NCBI GenBank assembly: GCA_002438865.1 | Contig: DJRJ01000071.1 | Location: forward strand, 902-11,977 | Reading direction: 5' to 3' | Source of the DNA: Clostridiales bacterium UBA6363 | Lineage (GTDB): Bacteria > Bacillota > Clostridia > UBA1381 | DNA: 11,076 nucleotides | In this document: one piece after another, positions 1 to 6,530 of the stretch | Layout of the letters: each line of letters starts with the position of its first letter | Numbering within the stretch: the first letter of the stretch is position 1 | Translations under genes and position numbers: made by a program | The notes under the pieces: model-generated | The model's input: only the letters and a program-made list of their open reading frames with translations | What the model was told of the DNA's origin: nothing | The model's database searches: none

Positions 1-20
1 GACGATGCCCACATCGTCCC
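1..20. repeat. Intergenic hairpin repeat, copy A (possibly cut by window edge)
   Basis: GACGATG (1-7) and CATCGTC (12-18) form a perfect 7-bp stem around a CCCA loop, followed by CC. The same hairpin core, GATGCCCACATCG, occurs in inverted orientation at 6535-6547, in another intergenic region. Two copies of a palindromic intergenic element 6.5 kb apart suggest a dispersed repeat family. The left flank is outside the window, so its full extent is unknown. Seen directly: the hairpin and the second copy. Inferred: that it belongs to a genome-wide family. Confidence 0.5.
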
Positions 21-32
21 ACAAAAATGTGC

Positions 33-61
33 AAAAAAATCGGCAGGAGCAAGCCCCTGCC
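33..61 (-). terminator. Probable terminator of the tcdA-yifB unit
   Basis: Read on the minus strand, GGCAGG pairs with CCTGCC (plus-strand arms 42-47 and 56-61), extended inward by a GC pair after one A-C mismatch, and is followed by GA and a run of seven T (plus-strand A run 33-39). This is an intrinsic-terminator layout for leftward transcription. It lies about 180 bases past the yifB stop, which is rather far. The 62-239 stretch holds no credible gene. It contains an AT-rich near-perfect hairpin (188-199 with 207-218) without a U-tract directly after it on the minus strand, so the distal hairpin is the better terminator. The core may also be part of a dispersed repeat. Confidence 0.55.
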
Positions 62-187
62 CTACGGTGTGTAGTTTGCATTAATTTGCACTAAAATCAA
101 TAATTTCAGATAAGAAAAAATGTTTCAGAACGGACAAATCAAGCCCGACGGCGTATATAAATACTCCGAGGTTTTTGTTTGTTCGTA

Positions 188-218
188 GCAAAAAGCAATT
201 TATATTATTGCATTTTGC
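188..218. other. AT-rich hairpin just downstream of yifB
   Basis: GCAAAAAGCAAT (188-199) and ATTGCATTTTGC (207-218) can pair over 12 positions with one mismatch around a 7-base AT loop. It lies 21 bases beyond the yifB stop codon. On the plus strand it is followed, after nine bases, by a T run (228-234); on the minus strand, the direction of yifB transcription, no T run follows. It may protect the 3' end of the yifB message, but a function cannot be shown. Confidence 0.3.
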
Positions 219-239
219 GGTATGGACTTTTTTTGTCAT

Positions 240-1772
240 TTACTCGAAAAATTTTCGGTCTAAACTCCTGTACTGTATCGCCTCGGCGATATGCGAAACG
301 GTGATATTTTCCGATTCCTCAAGGTCGGCGATTGTGCGTGCGACCTTAAGTATTCTGCTGTGCGCACGTGCGCTTAATCCGAGACTGTTGAATGCGTTTT
401 TTAAAAGCTCGTTTTCCGCTTTGCCTATTTTGCAGAATTCGTCGAGCATACCGGCGGTAAGCTGAGAATTGGAATAAATATTAAGTCCCTTATACCGTTC
501 AAGCTGAATTTTGCGTGTTTTATTAACACGCTTTTTTATTTCTGCGCTTGTTTCGCCCTTTTTTCCCGAGCTTAAATCGCTGTAATTCACGCCCGTCACC
601 TCAACCTGAATATCAATTCTGTCAAGGAGCGGTCCCGAAATTTTACTTCTGTATCGGCTTATCTGCGACGGCGTGCAGGTGCATTTGCGGCGGCTGTCGC
701 CGAGGTAGCCGCACTTGCAAGGGTTCATACTTGCCATAAGCATAATATTGCAGGGGTATGTAAGCATAGCGTTTACACGTGAGATAGTCACTTTGCCGTC
801 CTCAAGCGGCTGGCGCAGGACTTCAAGCACGTTTCTGTTAAATTCGGGCAGTTCGTCAAGGAAAAGTATGCCGTTGTGCGCAAGCGACAATTCGCCGGGG
901 CGTGGGATTGTACCGCCGCCGGTAAGACCTGCCGCCGAGATTGTATGGTGCGGACTGCGGAACGGACGTTCCGAAACAATCGGCTGTTCGGGCGACAGAA
1001 CGCCTGCAATCGAATGGATTTTTGTAACCTCCATAGACTCGTCAAACGACAAATCGGGAAGTATTCCGCTCATACGCTGTGCGAGCATGGTTTTTCCCGT
1101 ACCGGGACTGCCTATCAAAAGCACGTTGTGATTTCCTGCGGCGGCAACTTCAAGCGCACGCTTGATATTTTCCTGTCCCTTTACATCGCAGAAATCGAGA
1201 GCGGACAGACTCCGCTGTGAGAAATATTCTTCAAGGTCGACAGTGTGCGGTGCAATGGGCGTTTCGCCCGAGAAATGCCTGCATATATCCTGCAGATTTT
1301 TCGCCGGATATACGCTTATCCCTTCCACCACTGCCGCCTCGTTTGCGTTTTCAAAAGGAACGAACACCTTTTTAAACCCCTGCTCGTATGCCGAGATAAC
1401 TCTCGGCAAAACACCGGGGACGGCGTTTATCGAGCCGTCGAGCGACAGCTCGCCTATAAACATAGTCTTTTCGGGATCGGAAATTTCTATCTGCTCCGTG
1501 GCGGAGAGGACGGAAATCGTTATGGGAAGATCGTATCCCGAACCCTCTTTTCGCCTGTTTGCCGGTGCGAGATTTACGGTCACACGCTTTGACGGAAACC
1601 GCAGTCCCGAATTTTTGACGGCGGCACGCACACGCTCTTTTGCTTCACGCACCGTTGCGTCGGGGAGTCCCACTATTTCAAAGGAAACAAGTCCGTTTGA
1701 TATGTCTGTCTGTACGCAGACAGGAAACCCGTCAATACCTTTAAGACCGCAGGAATATATTTGTGACAGCAT
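240..1772 (-). CDS. YifB/ComM-family Mg-chelatase-like AAA+ ATPase
   Basis: The protein is about 510 residues, the normal length for the YifB/ComM family. In Gram-negative transformers ComM is a hexameric helicase that extends branch migration when donor DNA is integrated; in Firmicutes the role is not well established. Counting from the chosen start, residues 5-160 are the N-terminal Lon-protease-like (ChlI) fold with the family hallmark VGLPDATVREAKERVR. The AAA+ core follows, with Walker A GSPGTGKT (221-228), Walker B ILFLDELPEF (302-311) and the MNPCKCG segment (349-355). The C-terminal ChlI helical domain covers about 400-510, with the conserved LSARAHSRILKVARTIADL. The ATG at 1772 is preferred over an in-frame TTG at 1787: GGAG lies 8 bases before the ATG, and this gives a 4-base gap after the tcdA stop. 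It appears intact and co-transcribed with tcdA. Confidence 0.93.
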   Translation of the reverse strand: MLSQIYSCGLKGIDGFPVCVQTDISNGLVSFEIVGLPDATVREAKERVRAAVKNSGLRFPSKRVTVNLAPANRRKEGSGYDLPITISVLSATEQIEISDPEKTMFIGELSLDGSINAVPGVLPRVISAYEQGFKKVFVPFENANEAAVVEGISVYPAKNLQDICRHFSGETPIAPHTVDLEEYFSQRSLSALDFCDVKGQENIKRALEVAAAGNHNVLLIGSPGTGKTMLAQRMSGILPDLSFDESMEVTKIHSIAGVLSPEQPIVSERPFRSPHHTISAAGLTGGGTIPRPGELSLAHNGILFLDELPEFNRNVLEVLRQPLEDGKVTISRVNAMLTYPCNIMLMASMNPCKCGYLGDSRRKCTCTPSQISRYRSKISGPLLDRIDIQVEVTGVNYSDLSSGKKGETSAEIKKRVNKTRKIQLERYKGLNIYSNSQLTAGMLDEFCKIGKAENELLKNAFNSLGLSARAHSRILKVARTIADLEESENITVSHIAEAIQYRSLDRKFFE

Positions 1773-1776
1773 TTTT

Positions 1777-2475
1777 TCATTCTCCAATCAAATTTTTTAT
1801 TACCTCCGAGGCAATGGCAAAGCCTGCGGCGGGCGGAACAAACGCAACACTTCCCGGAAGATGCCGTCCGTTTTCCTCGATAACCTTTTCAAGCTTTATG
1901 CTTTCCTCTTTTGAATATACCACCTTAAGCTTTTTAACGCCCCTTGCCTTAAGCTCTCTGCGCATAACACGTGCGAGGGGGCAGACGGAGGTTTTGTATA
2001 TATCGGCTATTTCAAAGCGTGTGGGGTCGAGTTTGTTTCCCGTACCCATTGAGCTTATAACCCGAACGCCCGAGCGGTACGCACGGGTGATTATTTCAAG
2101 CTTTCCCGTAACGGTGTCGATAGCGTCTATAACGTAATCAAATTCGGAAAAATCCATTTCCGTTTCGGGCATAAAGAATATTTTGTGCGCCGTAACCTCT
2201 GCGTCGGGGTTTATATCCTCAATCCGCTCCTTGACGGCGTCGGCTTTGTATCTGCCGACAGTGCTTGTGAGCGCAATTATCTGCCTGTTTATGTTCGATT
2301 CAGATATGGTGTCGTTGTCTATTATATCTATTTTCCCCACACCGCATCGGGCAAGCGCCTCGGCGGCATATCCGCCCACTCCGCCCACGCCGAATATTGC
2401 AACGTGCGAATTTTTTAATTTTTCAAGCGCCGCCTCACCGAGAAGCATTGCCGTTCTTTGAAATTTTCCGTCCAT
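1777..2475 (-). CDS. tcdA: tRNA threonylcarbamoyladenosine dehydratase (TcdA/YgdL, ThiF/E1-like)
   Basis: This 232-residue protein belongs to the ThiF/MoeB/E1-like family, subgroup TcdA (CsdL/YgdL). TcdA uses ATP to dehydrate t6A at position 37 of ANN-decoding tRNAs to cyclic t6A, which improves decoding. Visible family marks are the N-terminal RTAMLLG (7-13), the nucleotide-binding loop GVGGVGG (29-35), IIDNDTISESNINRQ (51-65) with the Asp and Arg that contact ATP, VIDAIDT (115-121), SMGTGNKLDPTRF (142-154), the TSVCPLARVMR segment with Cys165, and the C-terminal PGSVAFVPPAAGFAIASEVI (207-226). Length fits Gram-positive members. GGAGG sits 4 bases before the ATG, a strong ribosome binding site. 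It is the first gene of the leftward pair with yifB; no csdA/csdE-type sulfur genes are adjacent. Moderate doubt remains only between TcdA and close YgdL-like paralogues. Confidence 0.92.
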   Translation of the reverse strand: MDGKFQRTAMLLGEAALEKLKNSHVAIFGVGGVGGYAAEALARCGVGKIDIIDNDTISESNINRQIIALTSTVGRYKADAVKERIEDINPDAEVTAHKIFFMPETEMDFSEFDYVIDAIDTVTGKLEIITRAYRSGVRVISSMGTGNKLDPTRFEIADIYKTSVCPLARVMRRELKARGVKKLKVVYSKEESIKLEKVIEENGRHLPGSVAFVPPAAGFAIASEVIKNLIGE

Positions 2476-2506
2476 AAGTCCTCCGAAGAAAAAAATTTAT
2501 ACTATA

Positions 2507-2535
2507 AATTTACATCAATTATCATACTTTGTCAA
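2507..2535 (-). promoter_or_regulatory. Likely sigma-A promoter for tcdA-yifB
   Basis: On the minus strand TTGACA (2535-2530) is a perfect -35 box, followed after 17 bases by TAAATT (2512-2507), a 4/6 match to the -10 consensus. This would start transcription about 25 bases upstream of the tcdA start codon. A further A/T stretch reading TATAGT lies at 2505-2500 but is too far from the -35 box. The -35 is convincing and the -10 only fair. Confidence 0.5.
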
Positions 2536-2620
2536 GGCTATATTGCAGTCTTTGATTTTATGCTTGTTTTTATAGCGTAAAAAGCGGTTAAATTTTTTAC
2601 ATTTTTGTGCAAAATATATA

Positions 2621-2649
2621 TTGAAAATACCTGTCATAAAAAGTATAAT
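2621..2649 (+). promoter_or_regulatory. Sigma-A promoter of the secreted duplicated protein
   Basis: TTGAAA (2621-2626), a 17-base spacer, then a perfect TATAAT (2644-2649). The start of transcription should be near 2656, giving a leader of roughly 55 nt before the ATG at 2712, with AAGGAG at 2697-2702. It is divergent from the tcdA promoter inside the same 236-base intergenic region; the stretch between the two promoters (2536-2620) is AT-rich and shows no clear operator. Confidence 0.78.
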
Positions 2650-2711
2650 GTAGTTGATTATAGCGATTTGATACGCATAATTGAAAAAACACTAAAAAGG
2701 AGAATGAGAAA

Positions 2712-5030
2712 ATGAAAATCAAAAAGTTATTATCATTACTGACAGTTGCGGCAATGATGCTCACAACTTGCTCCGTGACAGCTTTGGCAGCCGACGGCGA
2801 TGTTGCGCAGATTGGCAATACTACATATGCAACGTTGTATGACGCTGTAGATGCGGCAAAGAACGGAGACACAATCAAGCTTATCGGCGATGCCGAAAAC
2901 ACAAAGCAGCTATTGATTGGAAAGAATATTACTCTTGACTTAAACGGTAAGAAGTTAAAATCTTCAAACGAAGAATCCAAAAATATCTTAATATATGGAG
3001 GAAAGCTCACGTTAAACGACAGTGTCGGAAATGGAAAGATTTATTCCGATACCAAGTATACCGCTACGGCACAGTACGGTATTATAGCTATACAAGATGG
3101 CGAAATGATTATGAACGGCGGCAATATCGAAGCAGCTTTTGATAATCCTGTCAATAACGGTAATTACGCAATTGCCGCACAGAAAAATTCAACATTTACA
3201 ATGAACGGCGGAAAAATTACGGCAGGCTGGTACTGTGTAGCGGGAAATGGAGGCAATACCGACACTACTATTAACATAAACGGCGGAAAACTGTATTCAA
3301 CAGTCGACTTTGCCATATATGCTCCGGCAAAGGGCAACAGTTCGGTAAACGTTACCGGCGGAACAGTAGCCGGCGCAGGCGGCGGTATTGCAGTGAGAAG
3401 CGGTAAGCTTAACGTTATCGGCGGCGAGATTTTATGCGATGGAACGGGAAACACCGGTAACTATGAGGACGGAACGGGAAACATGGATATTTCCGCAATA
3501 AGCGTTGTATCAAATTACGGTGACGTCGACGCTAACATTTCGGGCGGCAAAATAACGGCTGAAAACAATGCAAAGATTCTCAATGTGGTAGCTCCCCAAA
3601 ATAAAGCCGATATGACTGTAACAGGCGGAACATTTAATAAAGATGTAAACAAGTATGTTAAGGCAGGACTTGAAACAAAAATAAATGCTGACGGCTCAAT
3701 TGTAGTTAATCCCGTTGCCGAAATGAACGGAAAATACTACTCAGCATTACAGTATGCATTTGATGATGTAAAGAGCGACAGCACAATAAAACTTGTTTCC
3801 GATACAGACATAAGTGAAACAGGTGCAAAATATACAAACAGTTCAACAGTAACTCTCGACCTGAACGGCAAAACCGTAAAAGCAGCAAACACACAAGCCG
3901 GAAATATTCAGGTATTGGGAGGAAAACTTATTCTGACAGACGGTACAACAGACGGAAAGATTTACTCCGAAACAGTATGGAAAGGCGTACCGACAGGATA
4001 TGGAGTTATTGATGTTAATAATGCTGAATTTGAAATGCAAGGCGGATATATAACATCCGTACGTGAAAACGCTGTTGATGAAGGCAATTTCGGTATTGAA
4101 GCAGGAACAAATTCAACTGTTACAATAAGCGGCGGAAAAATTGAAACAGGCTGGTACTGCGTATCAACAAATGGAAACAGCACAAACGCAAACATAGTAA
4201 TAAACGGCGGTACATTAATTTCAACAGTGGATTTTGCAATATATGCTCCGGCAAGTTACAGTTTGCTTACAATAAACGGCGGTACGGTTTACGGTGCTGC
4301 GGGCGGCGTAGCTATGAGGAACGGAAAGCTTATAATAAACGGCGGTGAAGTTACTTCAAAAGGAAACGGTGATACCGGTAACTTCAATGACGGAACAAGC
4401 GGAATGAAACATGCCGCAATAAGCTTTGAGTCAAAATACGGCGATATTGATGCTGAAATCAAAGGCGGTAAAGTAACAGCTCCCGCAGGTATGGACGTTA
4501 TTGCGTCTGTAAAGGGCGCTAAAGGCGATGTTGATCTTGCAATAACAGGCGGCGAATACAGCTCTGACCCGCTTAAGTTTATCGACAGCGTCAGCTATGC
4601 ATCTGTAAAGGGCGAAACCTTATACACAGTTGAGGAACGTAAAGAAATCGTTTCCGACATAGCTGTAATGACAGAGAGCAGCAAAGCAGGCGAGAACGGC
4701 GAAAAGATATATCCGATAACAATTTTCGCAGGTCTTAGGTATCTTGACTACAAGAATGCCGGTTTTGAAATTACGGTAGACAATGAAAAGAAAGACGATA
4801 TTACAACAACAACCGCCTACAATAAGATAAAGGTAGGCGAAACCACATATGACAAAGAAAACTTTGGCGGCAGCAGTTATGTGTTCGGTGCAATCCTTAA
4901 TCTTAAGGAAAGCGATAAGACTATCAAATCATTAAAAATAAGACCTTTCGCAACAACACAGAACGGAACTAAGCTTTACGGTGAAGTAAGAACAGTAAAT
5001 ATCGGTGAGAATAAGGAGGCGGCGCAATAA
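2712..5030 (+). CDS. Secreted protein with duplicated beta-helix-like region
   Basis: This is a 772-residue exported protein. Residues 1-27 form a Sec signal peptide (KIKK, hydrophobic core, cleavage after TALA). Two tandem units follow, about 36-332 and 339-640. Each opens with a Y-x-x-L/A...GDTIKL-type lead and LDLNGK, then many short GG-centred turns (MNGGKIT, INGGTL, TGGT) typical of right-handed beta-helix surface proteins. Both units share GWYCV, STVDFAIYAPA and a GG-IAVRSGKL / GG-VAMRNGKL block. The last 130 residues form a separate domain, probably beta-sandwich-like, with FATTQNGTKLYGEVRTV near the end. No LPXTG, SLH or other anchor is visible. Mature cysteines are 175, 242 and 483. 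The ATG has AAGGAG 9 bases upstream. No catalytic signature is recognised; adhesin or glycan-contacting roles are inference. A 58-codon gene overlaps its stop codon. Confidence 0.85.
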   Translation: MKIKKLLSLLTVAAMMLTTCSVTALAADGDVAQIGNTTYATLYDAVDAAKNGDTIKLIGDAENTKQLLIGKNITLDLNGKKLKSSNEESKNILIYGGKLTLNDSVGNGKIYSDTKYTATAQYGIIAIQDGEMIMNGGNIEAAFDNPVNNGNYAIAAQKNSTFTMNGGKITAGWYCVAGNGGNTDTTININGGKLYSTVDFAIYAPAKGNSSVNVTGGTVAGAGGGIAVRSGKLNVIGGEILCDGTGNTGNYEDGTGNMDISAISVVSNYGDVDANISGGKITAENNAKILNVVAPQNKADMTVTGGTFNKDVNKYVKAGLETKINADGSIVVNPVAEMNGKYYSALQYAFDDVKSDSTIKLVSDTDISETGAKYTNSSTVTLDLNGKTVKAANTQAGNIQVLGGKLILTDGTTDGKIYSETVWKGVPTGYGVIDVNNAEFEMQGGYITSVRENAVDEGNFGIEAGTNSTVTISGGKIETGWYCVSTNGNSTNANIVINGGTLISTVDFAIYAPASYSLLTINGGTVYGAAGGVAMRNGKLIINGGEVTSKGNGDTGNFNDGTSGMKHAAISFESKYGDIDAEIKGGKVTAPAGMDVIASVKGAKGDVDLAITGGEYSSDPLKFIDSVSYASVKGETLYTVEERKEIVSDIAVMTESSKAGENGEKIYPITIFAGLRYLDYKNAGFEITVDNEKKDDITTTTAYNKIKVGETTYDKENFGGSSYVFGAILNLKESDKTIKSLKIRPFATTQNGTKLYGEVRTVNIGENKEAAQ
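2817..3707 (+). repeat. Internal duplication, unit 1 (codons 36-332)
   Basis: First copy of a roughly 300-codon tandem duplication inside the secreted protein gene. It aligns end to end with 3726-4631: ITLDLNGKKLK with VTLDLNGKTVK, MNGGKITAGWYCV with ISGGKIETGWYCV, LYSTVDFAIYAPA with LISTVDFAIYAPA, and NTGNYEDGTGNMDISAISVVSNYGD with its unit 2 counterpart. The copies have diverged clearly at the protein level, so the duplication is not recent. Confidence 0.85.
3726..4631 (+). repeat. Internal duplication, unit 2 (codons 339-640)
   Basis: Second copy of the tandem unit. Its order of motifs matches unit 1 throughout, with a few small insertions near the lead (about four residues before VTLDLNGK). 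Cys483 in GWYCV is conserved with Cys175 of unit 1, whereas Cys242 of unit 1 has no counterpart here (the equivalent place reads EVTSKGNGDTGN). Confidence 0.85.
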
Positions 5031-5206
5031 TGAGAACATATATAAAACCCGAAATGACTCTTAGCGCATTTGACGCAGAGGACATCATAAGAACAAGCGG
5101 AGAACGTGTAGGAATGGCATTGGAAGATATTTATGACGCAACCGGCGAGGGTGCAAATATTACTTTCGCAAAAGGCAAAGACATAACAATCAATCCGTTT
5201 AACTAA
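5030..5206 (+). CDS. Small 58-aa protein, translationally coupled to the secreted protein
   Basis: The start codon overlaps the preceding stop as TAATG, and AAGGAGG (5013-5019) lies 10 bases before the ATG inside the end of the upstream gene. The 58-residue product begins MRTYIKPEMTLSAFDAEDII and continues with RTSG, then an acidic middle and ends in ITINPFN. There is no signal peptide, no transmembrane segment and no cysteine. The opening pattern, K-P-E then a phenylalanine and E-D-I-I-x-T-S-G, resembles short hypothetical proteins I recall from gut Clostridia, some next to secreted proteins; that is memory, not a search. No peptide-modifying enzyme (radical SAM, LanM, YcaO) or ABC exporter is nearby, so a RiPP precursor role is not supported. 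Good ribosome site, overlap and a terminator straight after its stop argue that it is a real gene. Confidence 0.78.
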   Translation: MRTYIKPEMTLSAFDAEDIIRTSGERVGMALEDIYDATGEGANITFAKGKDITINPFN

Positions 5207-5217
5207 AATATAAAAAG

Positions 5218-5253
5218 CAAGGGGCTGTTGCAAAAAAACAGCTCCTTTGTTTT
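5218..5253 (+). terminator. Intrinsic terminator after the 58-aa gene
   Basis: AAGGGGCTGTT (5219-5229) pairs with AACAGCTCCTT (5237-5247), 11 bp with one G-U wobble, around a GCAAAAA loop. TTTGTTTT follows at 5246-5253. It lies 12 bases beyond the stop at 5206 and separates the secreted-protein unit from the membrane-protein gene starting at 5274. The U-tract is interrupted by a G, so some read-through is plausible. Confidence 0.78.
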
Positions 5254-5273
5254 AACGGAAAGGGACAAACATA

Positions 5274-5756
5274 ATGTTAAGAAAATTGATTTTGCTCCGT
5301 TTTGCCGAGCAGACAATCATCTGCGGAATACTGTCGTTTATATGCTCGCTCGTATTTTTGTCCGGCAAAGTACGGCTGACGGTATTCAACTGTACTATGA
5401 TTTTGTTTGCGGCAAGTATACTGTTCATCATTGTAAACTCATATCTTTTATGGCAATGCTATGTTGATATAAGCGACACCAAGGCATACCTCAAGGTAAA
5501 CCTCGGCGGATACGCCGTCTTTGCCGCTTTGAGTATGATTGCCGTTTTTATACTGCCGTCTGCGGAATACACGTGGGGTTTCGGCATAACAAAGCTGTGG
5601 GCGATTGCGTTCGGGTATTCGTTATCAAACCGATTGTCGGCAGTGATTTTTCACCTTATAATGCTCCTTATCGTGGCGGTATCGCCCGTGTTTATGAATT
5701 TGGTGAAAAAGGACGTTAAATTTTATGATGACTGCGGAGAAGACTTTGACGAATAA
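5274..5756 (+). CDS. Integral membrane protein of unknown family, four predicted helices
   Basis: The protein has 160 residues and I recognise no family. Hydrophobic stretches at about 15-31, 38-60, 77-96 and 119-143 suggest four transmembrane helices, with positively charged ends (MLRKLILLR at the start) and an acidic cytosolic or exposed tail, YDDCGEDFDE. AAAGGG lies 9 bases before the ATG, a modest ribosome site. Only 20 bases separate the preceding terminator from the start codon and I see no convincing promoter there, so expression may rely on read-through or on a promoter hidden in the terminator region. The SLH-protein gene follows after 19 bases and is probably co-transcribed. The pairing suggests an envelope role but nothing more specific. 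Confidence 0.75.
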   Translation: MLRKLILLRFAEQTIICGILSFICSLVFLSGKVRLTVFNCTMILFAASILFIIVNSYLLWQCYVDISDTKAYLKVNLGGYAVFAALSMIAVFILPSAEYTWGFGITKLWAIAFGYSLSNRLSAVIFHLIMLLIVAVSPVFMNLVKKDVKFYDDCGEDFDE

Positions 5757-5775
5757 AAGCTGAAAGGAAAAAATT

Positions 5776-6441
5776 ATGAAAAAGATTTTAAGTATACTGT
5801 TTGCCGTTCTTTTAATGAACACTGCGGCATTTGCGGACGGTATGACGGTTGACGATAATGCCGCACTTCCCGAATTCGATCTGGAAAGCATAACAAAAAA
5901 TAACCCGTTTACCGATGTAAAGGAAAGCGACTGGTTCTACAGCGGCGTTAATTTTGCGTACAAAAACGGGATTATGAGCGGTACGGACGAGGGCGTTTTC
6001 TCGCCTTACGAGAGCCTTACCCGTGCTATGATGATAACCATGCTCTACCGCAAGGACGGCTCGCCCGCCGGTGCGGCGGCTGATTTTACCGATGTTTTGC
6101 CCGGGAGCTGGTATGAAAAAGCCGTAGGCTGGGGAAACGAGAAGAAAATCGTTTCCGGCACGGGCGAGAAAACATTCTCCCCGACCGACAGCATAACACG
6201 TGAACAGCTTGCCGTAATGCTTTACAATTACGCAAAAGCAACCGCAAAAAATCTCCCCGAAAAAGGCGATCTCACGGCATTTGCCGATTATAGTGACGTT
6301 TCCGAATGGGCGGCTGAGGCAATGGGATATATTGTCGGCGCAGGAATTATAGGCGGCAGCGAGAACAACTCGCTTTTGCCGAAAAACACCGCAACAAGAG
6401 CCGAGGCGGCAGTAATGTTAAGCAGATTTTTCAGCGAATAA
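5776..6441 (+). CDS. Secreted S-layer homology (SLH) protein, three SLH domains
   Basis: The protein has 221 residues: a signal peptide (MKKILSILFAVLLMNTAAFA, cut before Asp21), a short acidic linker, then three SLH domains at about 43-93, 102-154 and 166-220. Each has the F-x-D-V...W...A...G-I/V-x-x-G...F-x-P...T-R-x pattern: NPFTDVKESDWFYSGVNFAY with TRAMMITMLYR, ADFTDVLPGSWYEKAVGWG with TREQLAVMLYNYAK, and YSDVSEWAAEAMGYIVGAGI with TRAEAAVMLSRF. SLH triplets bind pyruvylated secondary cell-wall polymers, so the protein should sit on the cell wall. Unusually, almost nothing else is attached: no enzyme or binding domain. AAAGGA lies 7 bases before the ATG. It follows the four-helix membrane protein gene closely and is closed by a strong terminator. 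Confidence 0.9.
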   Translation: MKKILSILFAVLLMNTAAFADGMTVDDNAALPEFDLESITKNNPFTDVKESDWFYSGVNFAYKNGIMSGTDEGVFSPYESLTRAMMITMLYRKDGSPAGAAADFTDVLPGSWYEKAVGWGNEKKIVSGTGEKTFSPTDSITREQLAVMLYNYAKATAKNLPEKGDLTAFADYSDVSEWAAEAMGYIVGAGIIGGSENNSLLPKNTATRAEAAVMLSRFFSE

Positions 6442-6451
6442 CCGCTGTTTT

Positions 6452-6487
6452 AACCACCGCAGACATTTTGTCTGCGGTGGTTTTTTT
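6452..6487 (+). terminator. Strong intrinsic terminator after the SLH gene
   Basis: AACCACCGCAGACA (6452-6465) pairs perfectly over 14 bp with TGTCTGCGGTGGTT (6469-6482) around a TTT loop, and the 3' arm runs straight into a T run (6481-6487). It lies 10 bases after the stop codon at 6441. Confidence 0.95.
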
Positions 6488-6530
6488 GTACGCACATGCC
6501 GAACCGCTCACTGCTCGGGATTTCGTTTCG

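Noticed and set aside
1162..1914. Open frame of 250 codons on the plus strand
   Set aside because: It lies wholly antisense to yifB and the end of tcdA, shows no recognisable domain and no good ribosome site; the minus-strand proteins are clear family members.
2750..2780. Lipoprotein signal (LTTC at residues 17-20) in the secreted protein
   Set aside because: The residue before the Cys is Thr, which is poor for a lipobox, and a good type I cleavage site (TALA) follows seven residues later.
2597..3010. Open frame of 137 codons on the minus strand
   Set aside because: It overlaps the start of the secreted protein and its consensus promoter. Its product is hydrophobic with no family resemblance, so it is a shadow of the opposite strand.
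2712..4640. Possible CRISPR-like or short tandem DNA repeats in the GGCGG-rich stretches
   Set aside because: The regularity is at the protein level (GG turns of a beta-helix) with varying spacing and variable codons; there are no identical direct repeats with uniform spacers.
5030..5206. 58-aa product as the precursor of a RiPP cluster
   Set aside because: No modifying enzyme, protease or ABC transporter gene lies in the window, and the peptide lacks Cys and a typical modifiable core, so the label is not supported here.
5228..5467. Plus-strand open frame of 79 codons overlapping the start of the membrane protein
   Set aside because: It begins inside the terminator hairpin and runs in a different frame from the membrane protein, which has the better ribosome site and a coherent set of hydrophobic helices.
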